Assembly: GCA_038216155.1 (NCBI GenBank)
Contig: JBBQQH010000026.1
Location: 1-44,403 of the forward strand
Direction: 5' to 3'
From: SZAS-103 sp038216155
GTDB taxonomy: Bacteria; Pseudomonadota; Gammaproteobacteria; Xanthomonadales; Xanthomonadaceae
DNA length: 44,403 bases
Part shown: piece after piece, positions 23,877 through 32,252 of the stretch
Layout: each line of letters begins with the position of its first letter
Numbering within the stretch: position 1 is the first letter of the stretch
Notes under the pieces: model-generated
Told to the model about the DNA's origin: nothing
What the model saw: only the letters and a program-made list of their open reading frames with translations
The model's database searches: none
Position numbers and translations under genes: made by a program

Positions 23877-24652
23877 ATATGTCGCCTAGTTCTCCACCCT
23901 CAATCGGGCATTTTCGCATTGCCCTGCTGCTCGCTGCGGCGGGCGCAATTTCGACGTTGCTGCTGTTGCCGTACCTGTTTGTGCTCATGCCGCAACTGAC
24001 TGCGAGAATCCCCGTTCCGCTGCCGATGTTTGCGATCATACAAACCCTGCAGGCCGGCGTCGTGTTTCTGCTGCTCGCATGGGCCGGACTGCGACTCGGC
24101 TACGCACACGGCCTCGATGCGCCGCTGCTGCGGCAATGGGTCAATGCAGGCCCGACGCGCTCGTCTCCCACGCGCTGGCTGTCATCGATCAGTCTCGGGG
24201 TTGCGGTTGCGTGCGTTTGTTTACTCGCCGACAGAGCAATCGGCGCGTGGCTGCCTGCCGCGTTGGCAACAGCTGCGCCGGTTCCGGATTGGTGGAAAGG
24301 ATTTCTCGCTTCGTTCTACGGCGGCATCGGCGAAGAAGTCGTTTGCCGATTATTCCTTGTTTCCTTGCTGGTATGGCTGGGCGCGCGAACACTGCACGCC
24401 TCGCCACCACACACCAGCATCTATTGGATCGCTATTGTCGCGGCAGCCGTCCTGTTTGGAATCGCCCACTTGCCGGCGCTCGCCCAAACCACGACGCTGG
24501 ATGCCGCGAACATCTCTCGCGTCATGGGATTGAATGGTTTGGCCGGGGTGGCATTCGGCTGGTTGTACTGGCGCCGCGGTCTGGAACACGCCGTGGCCGC
24601 GCACTTCAGTGCGGATCTGGTCGTGCACGTCGGCGCACCGCTGTTTGCCTAG
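23873..24652 (+). CDS. CPBP-family intramembrane metalloprotease
   Basis: A 259-residue multi-pass membrane protein with hydrophobic segments near 14-38, 50-72, 105-130, 160-170, 183-200 and 215-232. The CPBP (Abi/CAAX prenyl protease) motifs are present: E154-E155-V-V-C-R159 after a GGIG turn, H199 (FGIAHLPAL) and H244 (AAHFSADLV). These groups coordinate zinc or activate water in the membrane. Substrates of bacterial CPBP proteases are mostly unknown; some are linked to bacteriocin immunity. Its ATG overlaps the stop of the ribbon-helix-helix gene, so translation is coupled, and the SPFH protein of the same operon may be its regulator or scaffold (inference). Confidence 0.88.
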   Translation: MNMSPSSPPSIGHFRIALLLAAAGAISTLLLLPYLFVLMPQLTARIPVPLPMFAIIQTLQAGVVFLLLAWAGLRLGYAHGLDAPLLRQWVNAGPTRSSPTRWLSSISLGVAVACVCLLADRAIGAWLPAALATAAPVPDWWKGFLASFYGGIGEEVVCRLFLVSLLVWLGARTLHASPPHTSIYWIAIVAAAVLFGIAHLPALAQTTTLDAANISRVMGLNGLAGVAFGWLYWRRGLEHAVAAHFSADLVVHVGAPLFA

Positions 24653-24741
24653 CCTGTTCTACGCAATCGCGCGCCACGTGGCCGCGCACGAAGCAATGAC
24701 GCCGCGCTGAATTGTTCTATCTCAATGGCAGGAGGTGTGTC

Positions 24742-24939
24742 ATGGCATCGGTAAAAACCTACGTCACAATCAGCGCAATGGTGTTTGCAGTTATCTCCAT
24801 CGCGCATCTGACTCGCGCAATCGCCCAATGGACGATTGTCATCGACCACTGGACGATCCCCATCGCTGTATCGTGGATTGGCGCGGCAGCGGCTGCAGGT
24901 CTGAGCTTCTGGGCATTTTCGCTGGCGCGCAAAAATTGA
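24742..24939 (+). CDS. Small two-helix membrane protein
   Basis: A 65-residue protein. A strong ribosome site (GGAGG, 7 bases upstream) fixes the ATG at 24742. Two hydrophobic segments (TYVTISAMVFAVISIAHLTR and IPIAVSWIGAAAAAGLSFWA) are joined by a short polar loop, and a basic end (LARKN) suggests both termini inside. No family recognised. It lies 89 bp after the CPBP gene on the same strand and could be part of that transcript. Confidence 0.7.
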   Translation: MASVKTYVTISAMVFAVISIAHLTRAIAQWTIVIDHWTIPIAVSWIGAAAAAGLSFWAFSLARKN

Positions 24940-24994
24940 CCGGACTGATTGACTGGACTTACGGCGAAGCCAGGTCTTGGTTAAGCTCGCGCAC

Positions 24995-25666
24995 ATGACC
25001 GACAGATCTGCATCAGCGCGATCTTCATCAGGCCGAACTGCGCCAGCGCGAACCGCTGACCCGCGCGCGTGCATCGCAACCGCGCATGCGCTTGGCGTAC
25101 CGCGCGACTATGCGAGCACGCGCAAGCTGCGGCGCGTGCGCGAACCGGTGCACCTGGTCTTTGTCGGTCAGGACACGCAGGACCGTCCGCAATGGCTCAG
25201 CGCGCGCGCAGCCCGCGCCTGGATGCGCATGCGCGATGCGGCGGCGCAAGCCGCAGTGGAACTGCAGATCGTTTCGGCGTTCCGCAGCACGGAATATCAG
25301 CTCGGCATCCTCACGCGCAAACTCGAACGCGGCCAAAGTATCGGCGACATCCTGCGCGTCAGCGCGGCGCCCGGCTACAGCGAGCATCACTCCGGCCGGG
25401 CACTCGACCTGACTACTCCGGGTTCTGCGGCGCTCGAAGAAGCGTTCGAGGGTTCGCCCGCATTTGCGTGGTTATCCACAAATGCACAAAGCTACGGTTT
25501 CCGGCTCAGCTATCCGCGCGGCAACGCGCATGGCATTGCCTACGAGCCATGGCATTGGTGCTGGCACGCGCGGAGCAGGAACCCAAGTGCCTCGGAGGCC
25601 ATGGATGGCCGAGAGAGGCCGCCGCGCGCCGCGCGGCGGCCTCTCCCGCAAAGGAGAGGCGAATAG
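24995..25666 (+). CDS. VanY-type D-Ala-D-Ala carboxypeptidase (peptidase M15)
   Basis: A 223-residue protein from ATG at 24995. The M15B signature is complete: IVSAFRSTEYQ, zinc motif S129-E-H131-H-S-G134-R-A136-L-D138, and E184-P-W-H187-W. These bind zinc and cut the terminal D-Ala of peptidoglycan stems. No signal peptide is visible; the N terminus is short, polar and basic, so either export is by another route, the true start is elsewhere, or the enzyme is cytoplasmic. The normal family end is near EPWHWCWH; the remaining 34 residues are encoded by a GC-rich palindromic repeat and look like an accidental extension. It converges with the penicillin-acylase gene with a 2-bp gap. Confidence 0.82.
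   Translation: MTDRSASARSSSGRTAPARTADPRACIATAHALGVPRDYASTRKLRRVREPVHLVFVGQDTQDRPQWLSARAARAWMRMRDAAAQAAVELQIVSAFRSTEYQLGILTRKLERGQSIGDILRVSAAPGYSEHHSGRALDLTTPGSAALEEAFEGSPAFAWLSTNAQSYGFRLSYPRGNAHGIAYEPWHWCWHARSRNPSASEAMDGRERPPRAARRPLPQRRGE
25613..25660. repeat. Two overlapping, mutually exclusive hairpins at the vanY-like 3' end
   Basis: Hairpin A: GAGAGGCCGCCGCGC (25613-25627) pairs perfectly with 25631-25645, a 15-bp stem with a 3-base loop. Hairpin B: GCCTCTCC (25639-25646) pairs with GGAGAGGC (25653-25660) around CGCAAA. They share 25639-25645 and cannot both form. CCTCTCCCGCAAA.GGAGAGG resembles a dispersed intergenic repeat common in Xanthomonadales, so a repeat that extended the ORF is likely. 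It may also serve as a bidirectional transcription end. Confidence 0.55.
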
Positions 25667-25668
25667 CA

Positions 25669-28602
25669 TCAACCCCCAGGGGTAAAATTCAGTGTCGTCT
25701 GCGCGCCCTGCCCTGCCGCATTCGGGTCGACCACCAGCGGGTGATAGTTGCCGGTGAGCCACAGCAGCAACTGGCTGGCGTAGTTCGGATCGCCGAGCAC
25801 CGCACTCTCGCCACCGGGGATCACTTCGACCGCATTGATCGGCGTACCCATCTCGCCGACGAAACGGCGCCCGGGCGCGCTCGCACCGCTGAACATGAAA
25901 TCGTTCACGCCGCTCACGCGCAGCGAGCCGCCACCCGGATTCACCGTCTCGTAGGCGCTGTCGCGCGCCAGGCCCGGCAGGTTTGGCGCCAGATCGGTAA
26001 ACCCGTAAGGATTGGGTCCGGGCAAGTTGAATGGCCCACCCAGCGGATGCTCAAGCACGAAACGATGCAGCGCGCCCCAGTGATAATTGGCTTGCGCGGT
26101 CGAGTTGCCAAACGCTGGCGCAAACGCGTCGCTTGCGAGCTGGTTCAAACCGTCCTTCAGGCTCTTCAAAAGGACGTAGTCGCGCGCGGAGGCGGCATCC
26201 GGCGCGCCGGGCACAGTGAAGAAGTTGATGCCGGAGGCACCGTGGCCACCGAGTACCGGAAACGCATCCAGCAAGAATTTCAGGCTCGTATACGCGCTGT
26301 CGTCGCCGGGCAGATAGTTGCCCAGTCCGTAGCCCGTCAGAGTCGCATCGACGACATTCTTGATCGCATTGCTGCGCCACATGAAGAACTCGGTCGCGGC
26401 GACGCTGTTGTCGAGCTGCGCCGCGGTCGGCGCTGTGCCCGGCGCCCTGCCTGCATCAAATCCCTGCGGAAGTCCCGTAGGCGTTGATTGATCCCACTGC
26501 TCGAGCCGGTTGATTGCTGCCGCGATCGCAGGATCCGCCGCCAGCTGCGCCAACGGCGCCCACGCGCCGGGCTTTTCCCCGTTCTTGTCGGCGGTCACCA
26601 GATACGGCAGCACAAGTTGCGCATCGACTGGCTGCGTGTTGAGTTGCACCTGCTCAATATCGGTCATCGTGATCTTGTGCCCGCCCGCGATCATCGATGC
26701 CAGCAGGCGATCGATGCGGCCCATGCGATAGGCGTCGTAACCGAAATTAAGATAGTAGATGCCGCCGCCCGGCCGCAGCTGGTTGAACGGGTTGTTGTCC
26801 AGGGTCACGCCGATCGGATCGTTGTTCGCATTGGCGACATAGCCTTTCGCCGGATTGATCACGTGCGGCATTTCCGCTGCCGGCATGATTTCGTTCGGCG
26901 TTGCCTGATTCGGCTGCGGGTGTTGCACGCCGAGCCAGTCGTGATGCAACGCGCCAGTGCCATCGCGAATGAAAAGTGGCGGAACGCCGCCGCCCGGACC
27001 GCCATCTTGCTGCAGATCCTGACGAATCGGATTTTCCGCGCTGGTGAAGTAGGCAATGTTGCCGGCAGTATCGGCGTAAGCGAAGTTCTGCGAACCAAAG
27101 TCGAAATAGGTCAAGGCATTCTGGAAATCGCCGATGTTCTGCGCGCGGTTGATCAGCCTGAACGCCTTGAGCTCGAACGTCGCGCCCCAGCCGGTATAGG
27201 CGATCGACAGACCACAGGCGTACCCGGGGCCGAAATGCTGGCCGGCCTCGGAGACGCATTGCCCCGCCGTACCCAATTGCACCATCGGCCCATTGTTCCG
27301 TCGCGGCACGATCACGTTCAAGGCACCATTGGTGTAGCCGATGGAATTGGTGCGCGCGATGCTGTCGGTCTGGCCGGCGGTCATCTGGTTGACGTAGAAA
27401 CTCTGGAACACCCACTGTACCGGTTCAATTGTATCATTGTGCACAATTCCCACCGGCAACCCGTAGCTGTTGAGTGCGAAGGTTTCCTGGAACGTGTCGG
27501 TGACGTCCATCGGATTGACCGTGCTGCCCCAGCACAGATTGCTGTTGCAGCCCTGGATGATGCCGGGCGCGCCGGGAACGCTCACCCCGGTCGCATTCAG
27601 CCCATCGTTAGAGATCAGATGCATCTCGATGAAGATCGGCGGCAAGGCCAGGCTCAGATGCGGATCGTTCGCGATGAGCGGCTTGCCCGAGGAGGTAAAC
27701 GCGCCGCTGACCGCGAACTCGTTGCTGCCACCGCGGCCCATGCGTGGATTCAGCGTCGACGCGATAAACGGATTGCCCGCGATCGCATCGCGATAGGCCT
27801 GCGCGAGCTGCAATGTTTCTGGAGCAACATGCAGACCGACCAGGGACGTGGAGAGCGACTTGGCTTGGCTGACCAGATCGCTGCTGACCAGATCGGCACT
27901 GGCGTCATCGGCCGCGCTGGCGCCCGGCTGGAATCCGCTGATGGTCACATGATTGTCCGGCGGCGCCAGACGATGCGTGTCGCCGAAAAACAGCGCCTGC
28001 GCATCGACGTGCGCTGCTGCCGCTGCCTGTTGGTAGGCACCGAAGTTGATCGTGTTCTGGATATCCAGGTCGAACGACAACTGGAATGCGAGGCCCTTGC
28101 CGACGGTGATCGTATCCACCGGCGACCACGGCTCGGCGCGGGTCAGCTTGAGCGCGCCATACTCCGGCGGCAATGCCTGCGTCTGCAGCCAGAAATTCAC
28201 CCCGTCGGTGTAGGCCTTGAGCCAGCCGCGGGTGCCGTCATCGAGCGCGGTCCAGGTTGCCCACGCGGCGCGGCGCAAACCCAGCGTGCGCGTCTGCACG
28301 TCGTTGGCCAGCGCCGCGGCTCCCACCAGTTCAGCCAGGCTGCCGCTCGCAGCGCGGCGGTCGAAGTCCATCTCGAAAAAACGCGCCTTGGCGTGAGCGT
28401 AGCCTTGCAGGAACGCAACATCATTGTCGGTCGTCGCGCGAATCGTCGGCGTGCCGAGCGCATCGTAGGAAATCGTGCCGGGAGCCGACAGTCCGGGAGC
28501 GCTGATGGATTGCGCCGCCAGCGGCAACGGTATAATTATACAAATGCACAAAACAAGGAATGCGCGGCCGTAGCGGCCGTTACCAGCGCGCGAAGCATTC
28601 AT
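25669..28602 (-). CDS. Penicillin acylase (amidase) family protein, S45
   Basis: A 977-residue exported N-terminal-nucleophile hydrolase. The signal peptide contains AFLVLCICIIIPLPLAA and uses rare ATA codons. The alpha-chain part shows DALGTPTIRATTDNDVAFLQ and GYAHAKARFFEMDFDRRAAS, the hallmark start of the family. Autocatalytic cleavage would expose S293 in GRGGSNEFAVSG as catalytic N terminus of the beta chain. The FIEMHLI, VPGAPGIIQGCNSNLCWGST and GHGASGINFFTVPGAP segments follow. The C-terminal half is long and Gly/Asn-rich. Members cleave penicillins, acyl-homoserine lactones or other acyl amides in the periplasm; which one cannot be told here. It is convergent with the VanY-like gene. 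Confidence 0.9.
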   Translation of the reverse strand: MNASRAGNGRYGRAFLVLCICIIIPLPLAAQSISAPGLSAPGTISYDALGTPTIRATTDNDVAFLQGYAHAKARFFEMDFDRRAASGSLAELVGAAALANDVQTRTLGLRRAAWATWTALDDGTRGWLKAYTDGVNFWLQTQALPPEYGALKLTRAEPWSPVDTITVGKGLAFQLSFDLDIQNTINFGAYQQAAAAAHVDAQALFFGDTHRLAPPDNHVTISGFQPGASAADDASADLVSSDLVSQAKSLSTSLVGLHVAPETLQLAQAYRDAIAGNPFIASTLNPRMGRGGSNEFAVSGAFTSSGKPLIANDPHLSLALPPIFIEMHLISNDGLNATGVSVPGAPGIIQGCNSNLCWGSTVNPMDVTDTFQETFALNSYGLPVGIVHNDTIEPVQWVFQSFYVNQMTAGQTDSIARTNSIGYTNGALNVIVPRRNNGPMVQLGTAGQCVSEAGQHFGPGYACGLSIAYTGWGATFELKAFRLINRAQNIGDFQNALTYFDFGSQNFAYADTAGNIAYFTSAENPIRQDLQQDGGPGGGVPPLFIRDGTGALHHDWLGVQHPQPNQATPNEIMPAAEMPHVINPAKGYVANANNDPIGVTLDNNPFNQLRPGGGIYYLNFGYDAYRMGRIDRLLASMIAGGHKITMTDIEQVQLNTQPVDAQLVLPYLVTADKNGEKPGAWAPLAQLAADPAIAAAINRLEQWDQSTPTGLPQGFDAGRAPGTAPTAAQLDNSVAATEFFMWRSNAIKNVVDATLTGYGLGNYLPGDDSAYTSLKFLLDAFPVLGGHGASGINFFTVPGAPDAASARDYVLLKSLKDGLNQLASDAFAPAFGNSTAQANYHWGALHRFVLEHPLGGPFNLPGPNPYGFTDLAPNLPGLARDSAYETVNPGGGSLRVSGVNDFMFSGASAPGRRFVGEMGTPINAVEVIPGGESAVLGDPNYASQLLLWLTGNYHPLVVDPNAAGQGAQTTLNFTPGG

Positions 28603-28695
28603 GGCTTTTCCCTCCCGGGGAGGCGTTGTGGGTTTTGGACAAACGCTTGTTTGAGCGGGATTATGCGCCGCCGCGGGAAATCCGCAACCAGTCGC

Positions 28696-29076
28696 CTAAG
28701 TCGGCGAGGAACTACGTCCAAACGCGATCGCCAGAGCGATCCAGCCAGCAATCAGGGCCAGGCCACCGATCGGGGTGATCGCACCGATCCAGGCGGGTGC
28801 GCCGAGCGCCAGCGCGTAAAGGCTTCCACAGAAAGCGACGCTGCCACCGACAAAGGCCGTGCCGGCGACGCGCCACCAACGCCGGTGATGCGCCGGCGCA
28901 CATGCAGCAACCGCAAGCAAAGCCAGGGCGTGCCAGAACTGATACTCGACCGCGGTGTGCCAGATTTGCAGCGACGCCGCGTCGAACTGGCTGCGCAGCG
29001 CATGAGCACCAAATGCGCCGAGCACCACGGCGGCAGCGCCTGACGCCGCGGCCGTGATACCGAATGCGCGATGCAT
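28696..29076 (-). CDS. DUF423 membrane protein (YgdD family)
   Basis: A 126-residue inner-membrane protein with four predicted helices. The start at 29076 gives the family N terminus (MHRAFGITAAASGAAAVVLG then AFGAHALRSQFDAASLQIWHTAVEYQFWHAL). GAFGAHAL and WxTAVxYQxxHALALL are the DUF423 signatures; GSLYALAL, IGAITPIGGLALIAGW follow. The frame extends upstream but that part is Arg/Ser-rich antisense of the next gene. Function unknown; the protein is widespread in bacteria. It lies 43 bp after the DUF4340 gene on the same strand and may share its transcript. Confidence 0.88.
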   Translation of the reverse strand: MHRAFGITAAASGAAAVVLGAFGAHALRSQFDAASLQIWHTAVEYQFWHALALLAVAACAPAHHRRWWRVAGTAFVGGSVAFCGSLYALALGAPAWIGAITPIGGLALIAGWIALAIAFGRSSSPT

Positions 29077-29119
29077 GTCTGTTCTCTTCTGCTTTCTAGC
29101 CCGAGCCTGATTGCCGGGC

Positions 29120-30379
29120 CTACTTGCCCGGGGGCTTGATCGCCGGCTTCGGCGCGGCCGGCTTGGCGGCGTCCTTGGCAATGGGCTTCTTCTGCTCCAG
29201 CGGCTTGAGCATGTCGTCCATGGTCTTGGTGAGGTTGCTGTACTTGAAGCTCGGCAAGACAAAGGTCCAGCCGGAGAAAGTCTTGTTCAGCGCTTCCACT
29301 TCCTTGTCCAGCGCATTCAGACGCCGCTGGCGATCCTTCTCTGAACCGCTCACTTCCTCTGGCTTAAGCGCCTGCGCTGGCGTTGCGGTGGATTTGCTCT
29401 CGGCGGTCTTGTTGCTCGCGGCTTGCGCGGCGGCATCAGATTCGGCCTTGGCCTTGGCCTGATCAGCGGCAATCTGTGCCTCCACTGCTGCGGTGTCGAG
29501 TCGGGCCGAGAACTGCGCATAGTCCTTGCCGTCCTTCTCCCAGGCGCTGACGTCGACGACAAGGCCATCAAATGTGGAATATTCGGCCTTGTATACTTTT
29601 TCGCCCGGCGCGACGTCTTTGGCAGCGAACGCGTCTTCAGCCTTGAGCCCGGCCAGGGTCGAACCCAGAGTGTTGGCGGCGAATTCGGAACTGGTCTCGC
29701 GACCCTTCGGCACGTCGGCGACCTTGAAATTGGCGTCACCCGCATGCTCCTTGAAGATCTTCAGCACCTTTGCGTCCGCAGCAGTTAGCACAACCGACAT
29801 CAGGCGCGCGTCAGCGATGTCGGTCAGATCGCGCTTTTCCCAGTCGACAGCATTCTTGTCGACGCTGAGGTTGCCTTTCGTCAGCCAGCTTTGATCCTGT
29901 CCCGGCAGACGCACGAACGTACCGCCGCCGCCAGCGCCGTTGTAGTTGCCGATGATCAACTTGAGCGGCGCCGACAGACCCGCTATGTCCACCAGCAAGC
30001 CCTTTGCATCCTTGGCGGCGACGTCATCGACGCCCAGATCCGCGTAGTGCTTCGGGTTGCTGGTCTTGGCCTCGATCAGCGTCGCGGCGTCGAGCTTGAG
30101 CAGGAACTCGCGGACCTTGGCCAGATCGGCCGGATATCCGGATTTCTCGGCCACGCTCCAGCCGTCCCCGCCGCGCTTGAGCGTCACCAGCACTTTGTTG
30201 TCCGCCCCGGTGAGCGTGATCCCACTGACGTCGTTGACGTGGCCATGCAGCGCCGGCAGCAGCGGCTTGGCCTGGTCGCTGACATCGCTCTGCGGCTTAT
30301 TCGACGAGTTGATGACGATGGCCACGATCAAGGCCATCACGGCGACCGCAATCAGGGTGTAAAGCGTCTTCGCGTTCAT
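29120..30379 (-). CDS. DUF4340 protein of a GldFG-type ABC operon
   Basis: A 419-residue protein anchored by one N-terminal helix (TLYTLIAVAVMALIVAIVIN), with the rest outside the cytoplasm. DUF4340 features: residues 40-150 (VNDVSGITLTGADNKVLVTL, GDGWSVAEKSGYPADLAKVR, LLDAATLIEAKTSNPKHYAD without exact bounds) and a repeat of the same fold later (YKAEYSTFDGLVVDVSAWEK). The C-terminal 130 residues are Ala/Lys-rich and likely coiled coil, ending in a Pro/Lys-rich tail. ATG at 30379 has GAGGAG upstream. The gene is last in the order ATPase, permease, GldG-like, DUF4340, the usual set; a periplasmic partner of the transporter is inferred. Confidence 0.85.
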   Translation of the reverse strand: MNAKTLYTLIAVAVMALIVAIVINSSNKPQSDVSDQAKPLLPALHGHVNDVSGITLTGADNKVLVTLKRGGDGWSVAEKSGYPADLAKVREFLLKLDAATLIEAKTSNPKHYADLGVDDVAAKDAKGLLVDIAGLSAPLKLIIGNYNGAGGGGTFVRLPGQDQSWLTKGNLSVDKNAVDWEKRDLTDIADARLMSVVLTAADAKVLKIFKEHAGDANFKVADVPKGRETSSEFAANTLGSTLAGLKAEDAFAAKDVAPGEKVYKAEYSTFDGLVVDVSAWEKDGKDYAQFSARLDTAAVEAQIAADQAKAKAESDAAAQAASNKTAESKSTATPAQALKPEEVSGSEKDRQRRLNALDKEVEALNKTFSGWTFVLPSFKYSNLTKTMDDMLKPLEQKKPIAKDAAKPAAPKPAIKPPGK

Positions 30380-30390
30380 TTGAAATCTCC

Positions 30391-32247
30391 TCAAACCGCA
30401 CGCCGGCGGCGTCGCCAGATGGCAAACGCGAGCGCGGCCAGCGTGATCAGTACGGGCATCAGCACGATGTTTACTACCTTCAGGCGCGCGCCGAGCGACT
30501 CGATGCGTTCGTCCAGTCCCCGGCGTACCTGGCGCAGCTGTTTGCGGATATCAACTTTGGTCTGCTGGAAGCTGGTCAGCTCGGCTTGCTGCTCGGGCGA
30601 CAGGATCATCTCGCTGCCCTTGCTCTTGCCGCTTTGCAGCTCGGTGAGCTTGCGCTCGGTGTCGCTGAGCTGTTTTTGCAACTCCTGCTCGGCACCGCGG
30701 AAGTTTTCCTCGGCCGCGCGCTTCATGTCTTCCACCGTCGTGAACGGCCGCTGCGACGTCGCGCGGCCACGGATCGAGATCAGATCCGACGAGCCGGTCA
30801 GGTTGTCGACCGCGTTGACGAAGAAATCCCCGTTGTTCGCGAAAGCATTCATGATCTTCTGGCCGAAGAACGGCTGGATCTGCACCCACAGGCGATTGGT
30901 CAAGAGGTCCGTATCGCCGACCAGGATGATCGCGCCGTCGTCCTTCGCTGCGGCCAGGTGGCCGTCGTCCTTGCGCTCGGGGAACGCGGTCGTGAACTTG
31001 CCTTGCAGGCGTCCGGCGATGACGTAGTTTTCCTTGCTCGGCTGGTAACCGGCGAGCAACTGACTCGGGTCCGGCAGAAACTTGATGCGATCGGTCGGCA
31101 CCGCCATCGCGTCGTTGCTGGTCTGGATCAGCGGCACGAGTTTGTTCTTTGAATCCTTCGCCAACTGGAAGAATCCAGTGGTGGAAATATTGATGCTGCC
31201 CAGGTTTGCAGTGGTCACATCGTCGTTGTTCAGATCGCGCTTGGCAAAGCCGAGAATTGCCGCGTCGCGCACCCGTGGCGCGCCCTGGGCAATGCTGATT
31301 TCCAGCGCATGCTCGCGATCCAGCGCCACTTTGCGCGGGTCATATTCCACGCCCCAGGCCTTAAACAGCTTCGGCAGATCCGAGGACTTGTCGGCAAACA
31401 TCGCGGCCTGCGGATTGTTCGGGTCGGCACCGGAGTCGTCCGTCTCGGCGTTCGGGTCGACAAACACCAAAAGGTGGCCGCCACGCATGACGAACTGGTC
31501 GATCGCATACAGCGCGTCGTCCGGCAGCGCCTTCGGATGCACCAGCACCAGCACGCTGATTTCCTTGTCGATCGTCTTGACCGACGCCGCGTTCAACTGG
31601 CGCACGTCGAACAGTTGTTCCAGCTGCTGCTCGACCGCCCAGGGTTCACGCATCTGCCGCGTCTGCGGATCGAACCCGGTTCCCATCTGCAGGCTGGAAA
31701 TGAGACCGACCGCGGGTTTCTTCGGGTTTCTCAGTTCGTGGATCAGCTTGGCCACGTCATATTCGAGGAACGCTTCCTTGTCCGGTTGCAGGAACGGGAT
31801 CACTGCCTTGCCGTTGGTGGAATTCGTGCCGGCCAGACCGAAGAAGATATTCTCGCCACCCTGCCCGCTCGGCACCGGCTGCAGGCCATAGCCGGTCGCG
31901 CGATCTTCGTCTTCGGAGAATGCCTGCGGATCAATCACATCGAGCTTGAGCTTGCCACCGGAACGCGCGGCCATCTCCTGGACCATCTCGCGCACCCGCG
32001 TCGCGTATGTACGCAGCTGCGGCAGATCCTGGGTCGCTTTGTCAGAGAAAAACAGGTACAGGTGCACCGGCTCGTCGATGGAGGAAAGTATATTTTTTGT
32101 ACCTTGCGACAAGGTATACAAGTTGTTCTGGGTCAGATCAAGGCGCGCGCCGCGGAACAACGCGTTGCTGATCAGGATCACCGCCACGAACAGCACGGCG
32201 AGGACGGCGAGTGCGCCGCCAGTCATGAGTTTACGATTGGATGTCAT
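30391..32247 (-). CDS. GldG-family ABC transporter auxiliary subunit
   Basis: A 618-residue protein with an N-terminal helix (MTGGALAVLAVLFVAVILIS) and a C-terminal helix (VVLMPVLITLAALAFAIWRR) framing a large extracytoplasmic region. The start motif DLTQNNLYTLSQGTKNIL is characteristic of the GldG/ABC_transp_aux family, as are VHLYLFFSD, LKLDVIDPQAFSEDEDRATG and VLVHPKALPDDALYAIDQFV then GGHLLVFVDP. A coiled coil lies before the last helix (LQKQLSDTERKLTELQSGK). In Bacteroidetes, GldG works with GldF and GldA in gliding; outside that phylum the substrate is unknown. It starts 5 bp after the permease stop. Confidence 0.88.
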   Translation of the reverse strand: MTSNRKLMTGGALAVLAVLFVAVILISNALFRGARLDLTQNNLYTLSQGTKNILSSIDEPVHLYLFFSDKATQDLPQLRTYATRVREMVQEMAARSGGKLKLDVIDPQAFSEDEDRATGYGLQPVPSGQGGENIFFGLAGTNSTNGKAVIPFLQPDKEAFLEYDVAKLIHELRNPKKPAVGLISSLQMGTGFDPQTRQMREPWAVEQQLEQLFDVRQLNAASVKTIDKEISVLVLVHPKALPDDALYAIDQFVMRGGHLLVFVDPNAETDDSGADPNNPQAAMFADKSSDLPKLFKAWGVEYDPRKVALDREHALEISIAQGAPRVRDAAILGFAKRDLNNDDVTTANLGSINISTTGFFQLAKDSKNKLVPLIQTSNDAMAVPTDRIKFLPDPSQLLAGYQPSKENYVIAGRLQGKFTTAFPERKDDGHLAAAKDDGAIILVGDTDLLTNRLWVQIQPFFGQKIMNAFANNGDFFVNAVDNLTGSSDLISIRGRATSQRPFTTVEDMKRAAEENFRGAEQELQKQLSDTERKLTELQSGKSKGSEMILSPEQQAELTSFQQTKVDIRKQLRQVRRGLDERIESLGARLKVVNIVLMPVLITLAALAFAIWRRRRRAV

Positions 32248-32252
32248 GGCAG

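Noticed and set aside
26488..29043. An 851-codon open frame on the plus strand
   Set aside because: It runs antisense through the penicillin-acylase and DUF423 genes. The composition (Arg/His/Gln/Val) is that of a GC-rich shadow frame.
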